NCBI GenBank assembly: GCA_903824675.1
Contig: CAIJXV010000050.1
Location: forward strand, 1 to 41,583
Reading direction: 5' to 3'
DNA from: an uncultured bacterium
GTDB lineage: Bacteria; Verrucomicrobiota; Kiritimatiellia; CAIKKV01; CAIJXV01
DNA: 41,583 bases
This document shows, piece by piece, positions 16,012-23,950 of the stretch. The position numbers and the translations under genes were made by a program. Under the pieces are notes generated by a model. The model did not search any database and was not told the DNA's origin. It was given only the letters and a program-made list of their open reading frames with translations. The first letter of the stretch is position 1; the number at the start of each line of letters is the position of its first letter.

Positions 16012-17108
16012 CCACGGAATATGCAGGGTTAGCGCAGCGATTTCAGCCGGATTGGCAGGGGCTGGTCAACACCATTTTGCGGAAGGGGACGCCGTCACGG
16101 GTATTTCACATCGAGCTGTTCCAGGATGGGGAAATCGTCGAAGCCCTGACCCGACGGTTCGCCCTGGATGCGGGATTGGATCGGGCCGATCCGGATTACA
16201 TCCGGCGGCGGTCTATTGCGGTTCAACGGTTTTGCGGGTTTGATTATATCCGATGCGGGTTGGTCGGGTTGAAATTTCCACTCTTCAACGCCACGACGAC
16301 AGACCAGGGGGAATTGCCCCGGACCGGCGGACGGACGTTTGTGGACGAAACGCATGGTCCGATCATGAGCTGGGAGGATTTTGAAAAGTATCCCTGGCCC
16401 GATCCGCGGGCGCCCTTGGCTACCGCGGAATTGGAGTGGTACCAGCGGAATCTGCCGGAGGACATGTGCATCATTGGGTCGGGCAATTTTGCCCATTATG
16501 CCGAGATGCTGACCTGGCTGATGGGCTACGAGACGTTTTGTTTCGCGCTTTACGATCAACGCGACTTGGTGCAGGCGATCGCGCAAAAACTGATCGATTT
16601 TTACCGGATCGCCCTGGGGCGTATTTTACAGTTCGACCGGGTCAAAATTGTCTGGGGGAGCGATGACATGGGCCACCGGTCCGGTCTGTTGTTCTCGGCC
16701 GACGACATGCGCGAATTCGTGCTGACGGGCCACCGGGAGATGGCGGCGATGGCGCATGCGGCAGGGCGGCCCTATCTCTTGCATTCGTGCGGGAAACTGG
16801 ACGACATCATGCCGGATCTTATCGACAACGTGAAAATCGATGCCAAACACAGTTTTGAAGATACGATCGAGGATGTGCGCGATGCCAAAAAACGGCATGG
16901 AAAATCGATTGCCCTGCTGGGCGGAATCGATTTGGATTTTCTGTGCCGTTCAGAGCCGTCTGCCATCCGCCAACGGGTGCGGGAAACATTAGCGGTTTGC
17001 CAACCCGGCGGCGGGTATTGTCTGGGCACGGGAAATTCCGTGGCCAATTACATCCCCTTGGATCATTACCTGGCAATGATCGACGAGGGGCGCTTATTCG
17101 GTCGGTGA
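16008..17108 (+). CDS. URO-D family protein 2 with intact HxC...C zinc motif
   Basis: Its ATG (16008) overlaps the stop of the radical SAM gene, so translation is coupled. The 366-residue protein has 'LLHSCGKLDDIMPDLID' with His259 and Cys261, and Cys338 in 'GGGYCLGTGNSV', matching the HxC...C zinc site of MtaA-type methyltransferases, which activates a thiol for methyl transfer from a corrinoid. 'KIVWGSDDMGHRSGLLFS' and 'DAKHSFED' are other superfamily marks. HemE's RQAGR motif is absent. Of the URO-D proteins here it looks most like a working methyltransferase. It overlaps the 3' end of the AraC gene by 15 bp in convergent direction. Confidence 0.88.
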   Translation: MTTEYAGLAQRFQPDWQGLVNTILRKGTPSRVFHIELFQDGEIVEALTRRFALDAGLDRADPDYIRRRSIAVQRFCGFDYIRCGLVGLKFPLFNATTTDQGELPRTGGRTFVDETHGPIMSWEDFEKYPWPDPRAPLATAELEWYQRNLPEDMCIIGSGNFAHYAEMLTWLMGYETFCFALYDQRDLVQAIAQKLIDFYRIALGRILQFDRVKIVWGSDDMGHRSGLLFSADDMREFVLTGHREMAAMAHAAGRPYLLHSCGKLDDIMPDLIDNVKIDAKHSFEDTIEDVRDAKKRHGKSIALLGGIDLDFLCRSEPSAIRQRVRETLAVCQPGGGYCLGTGNSVANYIPLDHYLAMIDEGRLFGR

Positions 17109-18053
17109 GGAGCCGGAAACGCGTCTCCTGGCGTGTGCGAAAGAAGTCTGCCGCGGGTCCTGCGGGCCCGCGTGTTTCCGAATTGACCGGGCGTTCGTTT
17201 TTTGTTCCCGGTAGTCACTGGGATTCTGACCGGTCTGCCGCCGGAACATCCGGCTGAAATAATGAGCATGATTGAATCCCACGCGACGCGCGACATCCAC
17301 CATGGAAAGTCCCTCGTCGCTAAGCAAGGTCTTGGCTTGCTCGATGCGCAGGGCATTCAGGTAGTCGACCGGGGTGATTCCATAGTGGCGCCTGAAAAGC
17401 CGGCAGAGATGGGCGTAGGAAAAACCGAGCGACTCAAGCGTGGTTTGGACTGATTTATTTTGATCGGTTTGTTTTTGGAGGAGGAGGCGGACCTCATGAG
17501 CCAGCCGGGCGGCAGGTGCGGGACGGGGAAGAGAGGGGGGCGAATCGCTCTCCCCCAGCACCCGGTAGAGGATTTCAAGCAGCAGGGCATTACAGGTGAG
17601 ATGGAGGGTGGGATTCGTTGATTTTTGCCGTTCCAGAAGGGTTGCCGCAAGATTTGAAATCGTGGCCAGGTCCGATAGCGATCCCTGCAAAATCCTTCGG
17701 GGTACGAATGCCGGGGCCGGATGAATCCGTTCGGGGGAAATGCGAGCCGGATGGAATACACAGATCCCCTCGGGGACCGGTTGCGGACCGGGGATCCAGT
17801 CGAAATGGATGCAAATGCGGAACAGATGCCGGTTGCGTTGGAATGTGGCGTGAAGGTGGTTGGGCGGAATAACGATGAAGGCCGGAGCTTTGAGGCTCTG
17901 CTCGCGGCCGTCCAGCAGGATGTCACACTGTCCGCGAGTGACCAGCACCAGTTCATGATCGAAAATGCGACGCGGGGGTTCGATCCAGCCCGTTCCCGTG
18001 GCACCAGCCCAGTAGCGATGAAAACGAGGAGCAATTAGTTCCAGCCAAGTCAT
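17094..18053 (-). CDS. AraC family transcriptional regulator with cupin sensor
   Basis: ATG 18053 has AGGAG 7 nt upstream. The 319-residue protein has an N-terminal cupin (about residues 20-110, 'HELVLVTRGQCDILLDG', 'FIVIPPNHLHATF') likely to bind a sugar, and a C-terminal double HTH (about 200-300) with 'LSMVDVARRVGFNHAHYFSR' and 'TGQNPSDYR', the AraC signature. It points away from the VIT/GH27 operon and converges on the YhcH-AmrS-URO-D operon. It probably activates one of the neighbouring sugar operons; the divergent VIT-GH27 side is the closest candidate. Confidence 0.92.
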   Translation of the reverse strand: MTWLELIAPRFHRYWAGATGTGWIEPPRRIFDHELVLVTRGQCDILLDGREQSLKAPAFIVIPPNHLHATFQRNRHLFRICIHFDWIPGPQPVPEGICVFHPARISPERIHPAPAFVPRRILQGSLSDLATISNLAATLLERQKSTNPTLHLTCNALLLEILYRVLGESDSPPSLPRPAPAARLAHEVRLLLQKQTDQNKSVQTTLESLGFSYAHLCRLFRRHYGITPVDYLNALRIEQAKTLLSDEGLSMVDVARRVGFNHAHYFSRMFRRQTGQNPSDYREQKTNARSIRKHAGPQDPRQTSFAHARRRVSGSSPTE

Positions 18054-18081
18054 TCAGATTCTCCTGCCGGATGCGGAAAGA

Positions 18082-18110
18082 AGTATGCGTGTCATTTTTG
18101 TGCGATACAA
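18082..18110 (-). promoter_or_regulatory. Promoter of the AraC-type regulator gene
   Basis: On the minus strand TTGTAT (18105-18110) and CATACT (18082-18087) are separated by exactly 17 nt, 29 nt before the regulator's ATG, leaving room for a short leader with its AGGAG site. Confidence 0.5.
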
Positions 18111-18209
18111 TGTCTATTTTCAGGTTGAGAGACGGTGGGGCGCATCTGCGATTCGTTGAACAGAAACCACCTAAAGGGCGTTTACCCCAACCGTTTTCAA
18201 TCGATGTCG

Positions 18210-18292
18210 GCCCGCCCTGCATAGTATCTCTGTGGCGGGCGGCTGGAGATAGAGGGGGCTGGATCCTCGGACGCCGGGCGCAGAGGCCCGGC
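18210..18292. repeat. Two GC-rich hairpins in the AraC-VIT intergenic region
   Basis: GCCCGCC (18210-18216) pairs with GGCGGGC (18234-18240), and GCCGGGC (18273-18279) with GCCCGGC (18286-18292). They lie in a 430-bp gene-free region (18054-18481) between divergent genes. No T-run follows, so terminators are unlikely; regulatory sites or repeat relics are possible. I see no further gene there except a possible short leader near 18447. Confidence 0.4.
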
Positions 18293-18446
18293 CGACAACA
18301 ACGGGGAATCGGGGGGGGCAAAACCCTACCTAGGGTGGTTTATCAAGGAAATAGGCGAATTTGCGCCGAAACCTTAGGAATAGGATAAAAGTTATTATAA
18401 ACCGTACCGCAGATACACCTCTGCCGACGAAAAGGAGACTCTGCCA

Positions 18447-18485
18447 TTGACTCCCAACCTGAAAAGCGTAAGGATCAAACCATGA
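18447..18485 (+). other. Possible 12-codon leader ORF coupled to the VIT gene
   Basis: A strong AAAGGAG (18431-18437) stands 9 nt before TTG 18447, which opens a 12-codon frame ending in a TGA that overlaps the ATG of the metal-transporter gene (ATGA). An ATT one base earlier (18446) would instead be in frame with the transporter and extend it by 12 residues. The transporter ATG has its own AAGGA (18470-18474). Either a coupling leader or an unusual alternative start is possible. Confidence 0.3.
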
Positions 18486-19177
18486 GTATACATCATCGAG
18501 AAGGGCATCGAACCCAGCATATCGGGTGGTTGCGCGCAGCGGTTTTGGGCGCCAATGACGGAATCGTATCGACGGCCAGCCTGCTGGTCGGAGTGGCTGC
18601 GGCCCACGGGGGTAAAAGCCAGGTGGTGATTGCCGGAATCGCCGGTCTGGCCGCGGGGGCCATGTCCATGGCTGCCGGTGAATATGTTTCGGTGAGTTCC
18701 CAGTCGGATATCGAGCAGGCCGATATCAAACGGGAGCGGGCCGAATTAGAAGGGAATTTCAGTCAGGAGTTGGATGAACTGACGGGAATTTACAAGGCGC
18801 GGGGATTGGATCAGCTGCTGGCCCGGCAAGTGGCGGAGCAACTGATGGCCAAGGATGCGCTGGGTGCGCATATGCGGGACGAATTGGGCATCACGGAAAC
18901 GATCAGTGCGCGGCCCATCCAGGCGGCTTTGACGTCCGCGGCTTCTTTTGCCGGGGGGGCCATTCTGCCTTTAGGGGCCGCCCTGCTGTTGCCGGCCTCT
19001 TGGATGGTGGTCGGTGTTTCAGGCTGTTCGTTGATCGTCCTCTGGATTTTGGGAACGATGGCGGCGTATACCGGCGGCGCCAATAAACTGGGCGGGGCAT
19101 TCCGGGTCACCTTCTGGGGCGCTTTTGCCATGGCTCTGACTGCAGGCGTGGGCGCGGTGTTTGGCACATTTATGTGA
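18482..19177 (+). CDS. VIT/CCC1 family iron-manganese transporter
   Basis: The 231-residue membrane protein opens 'LRAAVLGANDGIVSTASLLVG', the conserved first transmembrane helix of VIT proteins with the metal-binding Asp, followed by 'AGAMSMAAGEYVSVSSQSD', the second signature. A cytosolic charged loop (about residues 80-140) and further membrane helices ('AAALLLPASWM..' region, 'FWGAFAMALTAGVGAVFG') complete five helices. VIT proteins move Fe2+ or Mn2+ out of the cytoplasm or into a store. Length is normal. It precedes the GH27 gene by 21 nt; the link to sugar breakdown is not obvious and may only be positional. Confidence 0.9.
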   Translation: MSIHHREGHRTQHIGWLRAAVLGANDGIVSTASLLVGVAAAHGGKSQVVIAGIAGLAAGAMSMAAGEYVSVSSQSDIEQADIKRERAELEGNFSQELDELTGIYKARGLDQLLARQVAEQLMAKDALGAHMRDELGITETISARPIQAALTSAASFAGGAILPLGAALLLPASWMVVGVSGCSLIVLWILGTMAAYTGGANKLGGAFRVTFWGAFAMALTAGVGAVFGTFM

Positions 19178-19198
19178 TAAGAGAAAAAAAGGTGAGAA

Positions 19199-20464
19199 AT
19201 GAGCAAGACGAATAATCTGGCACCCACGCCCCCCATGGGTTGGAATTCATATGATTACTGGGGGGGCGAGATTCCGGAATCCAAGTTTGTTGCCTCGGTG
19301 GATGTGCAGGCTCGCGAACTGTTGCCCTTCGGATGGGAATATGCGGTCATTGACATCGCCTGGATGACGCGCCGACCGGCGGAAGTGGATGAGGCGGGGC
19401 GGCCCTATCCGAATCCGAAGCAATTTCCCTCATCGGTGGGCGGTAAGGGATTCAAACCCTTGTCGGACTATGTTCATTCCAAGGGAATGAAATTCGGCAT
19501 CCACGTTTTGCATGGTATTCCCAAACAAGCGGTGGAGAAAAAAATACTGATACCGGGAACGTCCATCACCGCCGACACGCTGGCTAATTATTCAGAAATG
19601 AACGCCCTGTCCGAAGATTTTTATTGCATCGACTGGAACCGCCCGGGAGGCCAGGCGTATTATGATGCGGTGCTTCGTCAATTCGAGGAATGGGGAGTTG
19701 ATTTTATCAAGGTCGATGATGTCGGCGCCAAGTACCGAAAGGAAGACGTTGAAGCCCTTGATCTGGCCCGCCAGAAAATCAAACGGCCCATCGTCTTGAG
19801 CCTCTCCGCCGGATGCCCCCAGTATTCAAATTACAAGCTCCATCGCAAACAGCATTGCGAAACGTGGCGGATTTCGGAAGACTTTTGGGATCGGTGGCCC
19901 CAGGTCGAGGATCAGTTTTTCAATCTTTTGACCTGGCAGGATCAGGTCGGACCCGGGCATTGGCTCGATTGCGACATGTTGCCCTTTGGGGTCATCGGCA
20001 AGGAACATGAAGCCGGGGTGAACGGGCCCGAACGGAAAACATTGTTGACGCCGCATGAACAACGCACGGTCATGACGCTGTGGTGTTTGGCCCAATCACC
20101 GCTGATGTTCGGTGGGGATCTGTTGCAGTTGGATGCCGAAACGCGCACCTTGTTGACAAATCCCGAAGTCTTGGCGGTGAATCAACACGGCCGTCGGCCC
20201 CGTGAATTTACGCGGAATTGCGCGGAAAGTGGCGTGGTTTGGATATCTGAGCTGCCGCGAACCAACGGATGGGCCATGGGCTTGTTTAATTTCAATGCCC
20301 AGATTCCCCGCAAAATTTCCGTGGCCCTCGCCGAAGCGCCTTGGGCGGGACCTTGCCGGGTCCGGGATTTATGGGCTCGTCAGAATTTGGGTACTTTCAG
20401 CGAGGATCTGGTTTTTGAAATTCCCCCGCATGGTGCCGGACTCTATGCAGTTGAACGCGCTTGA
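19199..20464 (+). CDS. GH27 alpha-galactosidase-like enzyme
   Basis: ATG 19199 has AGGTGAG just upstream. The 421-residue protein begins 'APTPPMGWNSYDYWGG', the melibiase clan-D opening. The nucleophile is Asp173 in 'FIKVDDVG' and the acid/base probably Asp228 in 'RISEDFWDRW'. The C-terminal domain is an antiparallel beta-sheet ('FEIPPHGAGLYAV'). Family members release alpha-galactose or related sugars such as beta-L-arabinopyranose. The usual disulfide cysteines around 'CG' are lacking and there is no signal peptide, so it works in the cytoplasm. It lies between the VIT gene and a TIM-barrel hydrolase in one plus-strand operon. Confidence 0.88.
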   Translation: MSKTNNLAPTPPMGWNSYDYWGGEIPESKFVASVDVQARELLPFGWEYAVIDIAWMTRRPAEVDEAGRPYPNPKQFPSSVGGKGFKPLSDYVHSKGMKFGIHVLHGIPKQAVEKKILIPGTSITADTLANYSEMNALSEDFYCIDWNRPGGQAYYDAVLRQFEEWGVDFIKVDDVGAKYRKEDVEALDLARQKIKRPIVLSLSAGCPQYSNYKLHRKQHCETWRISEDFWDRWPQVEDQFFNLLTWQDQVGPGHWLDCDMLPFGVIGKEHEAGVNGPERKTLLTPHEQRTVMTLWCLAQSPLMFGGDLLQLDAETRTLLTNPEVLAVNQHGRRPREFTRNCAESGVVWISELPRTNGWAMGLFNFNAQIPRKISVALAEAPWAGPCRVRDLWARQNLGTFSEDLVFEIPPHGAGLYAVERA

Positions 20465-20517
20465 TTTTTGCGAAACCATTTTCGCCCTCCAACGGGCGTG
20501 CACTAGGGAGATGAAAC

Positions 20518-21648
20518 ATGCTGAAGCCTGAAGAGTTTGCCATATTGCCATGGGGCTGGACGCCGGGCGACCGTTCTGCGATACAAGGGATGCGCGAATG
20601 TGGATTCAACCTGGCCGGATTTGTCGCGCCGCACCATTTGAATCTCGTAAACAAAAGTGGATTAAAGGCCCTCGTTTACAGTGCCGCGACCCACGTGGGC
20701 GACTCCGAGGCCAAACTGACGGCTGCGGAAATCGCCTGTCGCGTTAAGCATCTGACAAAAATAACGAAGGGTCATCCGGCATTGTTTGGTTACTATCTGC
20801 GGGATGAACCCGGCGCCAAAGTATTTCCGGGCTTGCGAAAATGGGCGGCAGCCTTCCGAAAGGCCGATCCTACTTCATGTGCCTATATCAATTTGTGCCC
20901 GAATTATGCCAACCCCGAACAGTTGGGATCAACGGATTACGAACATCACTTGGACGCGTATGTTAAAACGGTCCGGCCTCGTTTTATCAGCTACGATCAC
21001 TATGCGTTGATGGAGGGTGGAATTCTGCGGGAAGGCTACTTCCAAAATCTGGAATCGGTCCGCCGGACGGCTCTGCGACATCAAATTCCGTTTTGGAACA
21101 TCGTGCTGTCCAATGCCCACTTTAATTATGCAGAGCCGACTGCGGCCGGACTTCGATTCCAACTCTACACCACGCTGGCATATGGGGGGAGGGGTATCAG
21201 CTATTTCACCTATTTCACCCCCACGACCGGCAATTACCGATTGGCGCCGATTGACCAATTCGGGAACAAGACGGTGACCTGGGAGATGCTGCGTCATTTG
21301 AATTTCCAGATCCATCACCTGGGTCCCACTTATTTGAAGTGCAAGAGCATCAATGTCTTTCACCATGACGATGACGCGGCGGGACGACGGCCGCCTAAAA
21401 CCAGCCGGCTTCTCAGTGAACTCGGCGGGGGTAGTTTATTGGTCGGCGAATTTGAGGGGCCGAATCAACAACCGTTCGTGATGCTGGTGAATAAGAGCCT
21501 GCAACATTCCTTCCATTTTCATGTCCGGTTCAAAAAGGCCGGGACCATTAAAATGATCAATGCCTATACCGGTCGTTGCGAACCGTGGGTGGGCGAAAAT
21601 AACTGGCTGGCCGCCGGGCAGGGCATGTTCCTGTGTTTGGAAAGATAA
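20518..21648 (+). CDS. Unassigned TIM-barrel glycosidase-like protein
   Basis: ATG 20518 follows GGGAGATG. The 376-residue protein begins 'AILPWGWTPGD' and has beta-strand/loop elements of a clan-A TIM barrel: 'GLKALVYSAA', 'GHPALFGYYLRDEPGA' with a likely acid/base Glu, 'FISYDHYAL', 'GISYFTYF' and a short C-terminal beta domain ending 'GQGMFLCLE'. It resembles proteins loosely grouped with GH42 or GH2-like barrels but I cannot place it in a numbered family. The nucleophile cannot be fixed by eye. No signal peptide. It is followed by a URO-D gene after 25 nt, so it probably acts on the same substrate series. Confidence 0.65.
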   Translation: MLKPEEFAILPWGWTPGDRSAIQGMRECGFNLAGFVAPHHLNLVNKSGLKALVYSAATHVGDSEAKLTAAEIACRVKHLTKITKGHPALFGYYLRDEPGAKVFPGLRKWAAAFRKADPTSCAYINLCPNYANPEQLGSTDYEHHLDAYVKTVRPRFISYDHYALMEGGILREGYFQNLESVRRTALRHQIPFWNIVLSNAHFNYAEPTAAGLRFQLYTTLAYGGRGISYFTYFTPTTGNYRLAPIDQFGNKTVTWEMLRHLNFQIHHLGPTYLKCKSINVFHHDDDAAGRRPPKTSRLLSELGGGSLLVGEFEGPNQQPFVMLVNKSLQHSFHFHVRFKKAGTIKMINAYTGRCEPWVGENNWLAAGQGMFLCLER

Positions 21649-21673
21649 GCATCAAAATTCCAAGGAACTGAAG

Positions 21674-22942
21674 ATGAGCAATGAAATCAGCGCGACGGAA
21701 CGAACCTATTTGCGCGAATTAGCCCGTAAACAAGCCGGATATGCGGCCTTGCCCATCATGCAGGAACGAAAACACGTTTGGCATGATCTGAATGAGGGGC
21801 GGGTGGGGGTCCGGCCGCCGGTGGTTGTCGAGACGTGGACCTTTGACCGAGATTTCATGCCTCCTTCCATTTTTAAATGCACCTCGCCCGCCGCTTGCAA
21901 CATTGAGTGGCAGTTATTGCGGAACATTCGCAATCATGAATTAATCGACGACGACAAAGTGATCCCGGACACCTTTGAATTCGGGTGGCAGGTTGAGATC
22001 GATGAGTTAGGCGTGAAGATTTCTCGCGAATCGGTGAAAGATGCCGAGGGAGTCCATACCGGCTACAAATTTCACCACCCCATCAAGGATCTTGAACGGG
22101 ATCTGGCTTTATTGAAACCCGCCCAATGCCGGGTGGATCGCGAAGGCACCCGGGCTGGGCAGGCATTTCTGGAGGAATTATTGGGCGACCTGTTGAAAGT
22201 TGAACTCCGGGCCGGGTCGTATGGCTGTGCGATGCTGACGCATCGCGTTGTGGAATTGATGGGGATGGACGCCTATTTCACGGCGATGTATGACTGCCCC
22301 GAGGCGCTACACCAGCTCATGGCGTATTTGCGGGATAACTGCCTGCGAATGATGCACTGGGCGGAGAGCGAAGGGCTGTTGCGGTTGAACAACGAAAACC
22401 AGGCGAGTTTTGGATCGAGTTACAATTTCACCCGGGAATTGCCGACGCCGGGATTCGATAAAAATAAAGTCCGCTTGCGCGACCTGTGGGGCAGTGCGAA
22501 CAGTCAGGAAACTGTCGGGGTCTCGCCGGCGATGTTCAATGAATTCTGTTTCCCCTATTACCGCGATGTCTGTGAACCCCTGGGTTTGCTGTATTACGGA
22601 TGTTGTGAACCGGTCGATACTTTTTGGGCAGATATCCGGCGTCTACCCCACCTGAAAAAGGTTTCCATTTCCAAGTGGTGTAATCAACGACAGGTGGCCG
22701 ACAGGTTGCGGGGGACGGATATTGTATTTTCGCGGAAACCCGATCCGAATTTCCTGAGCGTCGATGTGCGGCTGAACGATGAGGCCTGGGCGGCCCATGT
22801 GCGGGAAACATTGGAGGCGACACGCGGAGTGCTAACCGAGTTCATTTACCGGGACGTTTACACCGTGCACGGCAACCTGATGAATCCCCGGCGCGCGGTG
22901 GAGATTGCCCGGCGGGAGATCAATAAGGTTTTCGGGGTCTAA
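21674..22942 (+). CDS. URO-D family protein 3 (divergent, YGCCEP motif)
   Basis: ATG 21674 has AAGGAA 7 nt upstream of its spacer. The 422-residue protein is longer than its relatives here. It keeps the superfamily's barrel outline: 'ELRAGSYGCAMLTHRVVELMG', 'GVSPAMFNEFCFPYYRDVCEPLG' and then 'LLYYGCCEPVDTFW' where others have HxCG. Adjacent cysteines in 'GCCEP' could bind metal but the His is missing. A further 'KWCNQRQVADRL' supplies another Cys. Its function is unknown; family membership suggests methyl-group chemistry. It is the last gene of the VIT-GH27-TIM operon. Confidence 0.75.
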   Translation: MSNEISATERTYLRELARKQAGYAALPIMQERKHVWHDLNEGRVGVRPPVVVETWTFDRDFMPPSIFKCTSPAACNIEWQLLRNIRNHELIDDDKVIPDTFEFGWQVEIDELGVKISRESVKDAEGVHTGYKFHHPIKDLERDLALLKPAQCRVDREGTRAGQAFLEELLGDLLKVELRAGSYGCAMLTHRVVELMGMDAYFTAMYDCPEALHQLMAYLRDNCLRMMHWAESEGLLRLNNENQASFGSSYNFTRELPTPGFDKNKVRLRDLWGSANSQETVGVSPAMFNEFCFPYYRDVCEPLGLLYYGCCEPVDTFWADIRRLPHLKKVSISKWCNQRQVADRLRGTDIVFSRKPDPNFLSVDVRLNDEAWAAHVRETLEATRGVLTEFIYRDVYTVHGNLMNPRRAVEIARREINKVFGV

Positions 22943-23030
22943 TTCTTATTGCCGGTCATCATGGGTGGAATCCAAGCGTCGCGTTTGTCATTTCAAATTG
23001 AGTCGGGCCTGTCACCCTGAAATCTTCGCT

Positions 23031-23120
23031 GTCATCTCGACCGAAGTCGAGAGATCTCAGGCGGGCCGGTGGGAAGCGCGAAGGCAACGGGGCGGATCCC
23101 TCGACTGCGCTCGGGATGAC
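23031..23120. repeat. Palindromic dispersed repeat, unit A
   Basis: A 90-bp unit opening GTCATCTCGACCGAAGTCGA and closing GATCCCTCGACTGCGCTCGG GATGAC (split for length). The ends pair (GTCATC with GATGAC, and the CTCGA/TCGAG cores) to form a hairpin. It matches unit B at 23668-23755 in the same orientation. It is followed by degenerate short repeats ending AAAGGGATGAC up to about 23260. The intergenic region 22943-23322 contains no gene. Confidence 0.75.
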
Positions 23121-23322
23121 CGAGAAGAAAAGGGATGCCGTAAAGAAAAGGGATGACCAAGAAGGACGAGGAGTGACGGAGGGAGACGCGAACAGACGAG
23201 GGGACGCCTATGACACAAGGGGAAAAACGGGCATGACCGAAGAGGGGGTGGGAAGAAATACAGGGTAAGGGAAGGGGAATGGATTTATTAGAATAAATAG
23301 GCGAGGGGAAGAAAGGGTCGCC

Positions 23323-23634
23323 ATGCCGCATGATACCTTTTATGTTTACATGATGACCAATAAGGGTCTGACAACACTATACATCGGTGTCACGAACAGT
23401 CTGCTTCGACGAGTATATCAACATCGTTCGGGTAAAATGGCCGGATTCACTGAACGGTATAATCTGAATCAGTTGGTGTATTTCGAACGATTCAACGATC
23501 CACTGGATGCGATTGCGCGCGAGAAGCAACTGAAACGCTGGAGCAGGAAAAAGAAAGAGTTCCTGATTGAGGACATGAATCCCTCATGGGTTGATTTGGC
23601 TGTGAGCGTGCTCGGGCTCGAGCCCTTGACATAA
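23323..23634 (+). CDS. Small GIY-YIG nuclease domain protein (UPF0213/YhbQ-like)
   Basis: ATG 23323 follows GAAAGGG. The 103-residue protein is a complete GIY-YIG domain: 'FYVYMMTNKGLTTLYIGVTN' gives the two signature strands, 'LLRRVYQHRSGKMAGFTERY' the conserved Arg and Tyr/His helix, and 'LDAIAREKQLKRW' the catalytic Glu. Such single-domain proteins are widespread, with few known roles in repair or in trimming nucleic acids. It sits alone between two copies of the same palindromic repeat, apart from the sugar operons, suggesting that gene and repeats travel together. Confidence 0.9.
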   Translation: MPHDTFYVYMMTNKGLTTLYIGVTNSLLRRVYQHRSGKMAGFTERYNLNQLVYFERFNDPLDAIAREKQLKRWSRKKKEFLIEDMNPSWVDLAVSVLGLEPLT

Positions 23635-23667
23635 AAGGGAGCGAGAATACGAGAGGGATTTCTGTTT

Positions 23668-23755
23668 GTCATCTCGAGCGAAGTCGAGAGATCACAGCAG
23701 TCGACGGGACGTGCTGACAAGTCAGGGCGGATCCCTCGACTACGCTCGGGATGAC
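23668..23755. repeat. Palindromic dispersed repeat, unit B
   Basis: An 88-bp unit opening GTCATCTCGAGCGAAGTCGA and closing with GGATCCCTCGACTACGCTCG then GGATGAC. It is the second good copy of unit A, 34 bp after the GIY-YIG stop. It too is followed by short degenerate runs ending in GATGAC (to about 23835). Confidence 0.75.
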
Positions 23756-23846
23756 AGAAGGAAAGACGGAATGACGGAAAAGAAAAGGGATGACAGGAGG
23801 AAAGAAGAGATGACCGAGTAGAAAGGGGATGACCGATCGCCGTTTC

Positions 23847-23943
23847 GGTCATCTCGAGCAGAGTCGCGCCGGTTATCCTAATACCGTCGCGGTCATCTCG
23901 AGCCCTTCGGCAAGCTCTGGGCAGGCAGCGTCGAGAGATCTCT
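23847..23943. repeat. Two decayed copies of the GIY-YIG-linked repeat
   Basis: GGTCATCTCGAGCAGAGTCG (from 23847) and GGTCATCTCGAGCCCTTCGG (from 23891) with GCGTCGAGAGATC (to 23941) repeat the left arm of units A and B. They run up to the stop codon of the URO-D gene at 23951. Confidence 0.6.
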
Positions 23944-23950
23944 CTTCCCC

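Noticed and set aside
18210-18292. Intrinsic terminators between the AraC and VIT genes
   Set aside because: The hairpins are not followed by T-runs on either strand and lie between divergent genes.
23031-23943. CRISPR array
   Set aside because: The repeats are long palindromes with irregular spacing and no uniform spacers; no cas genes are near.
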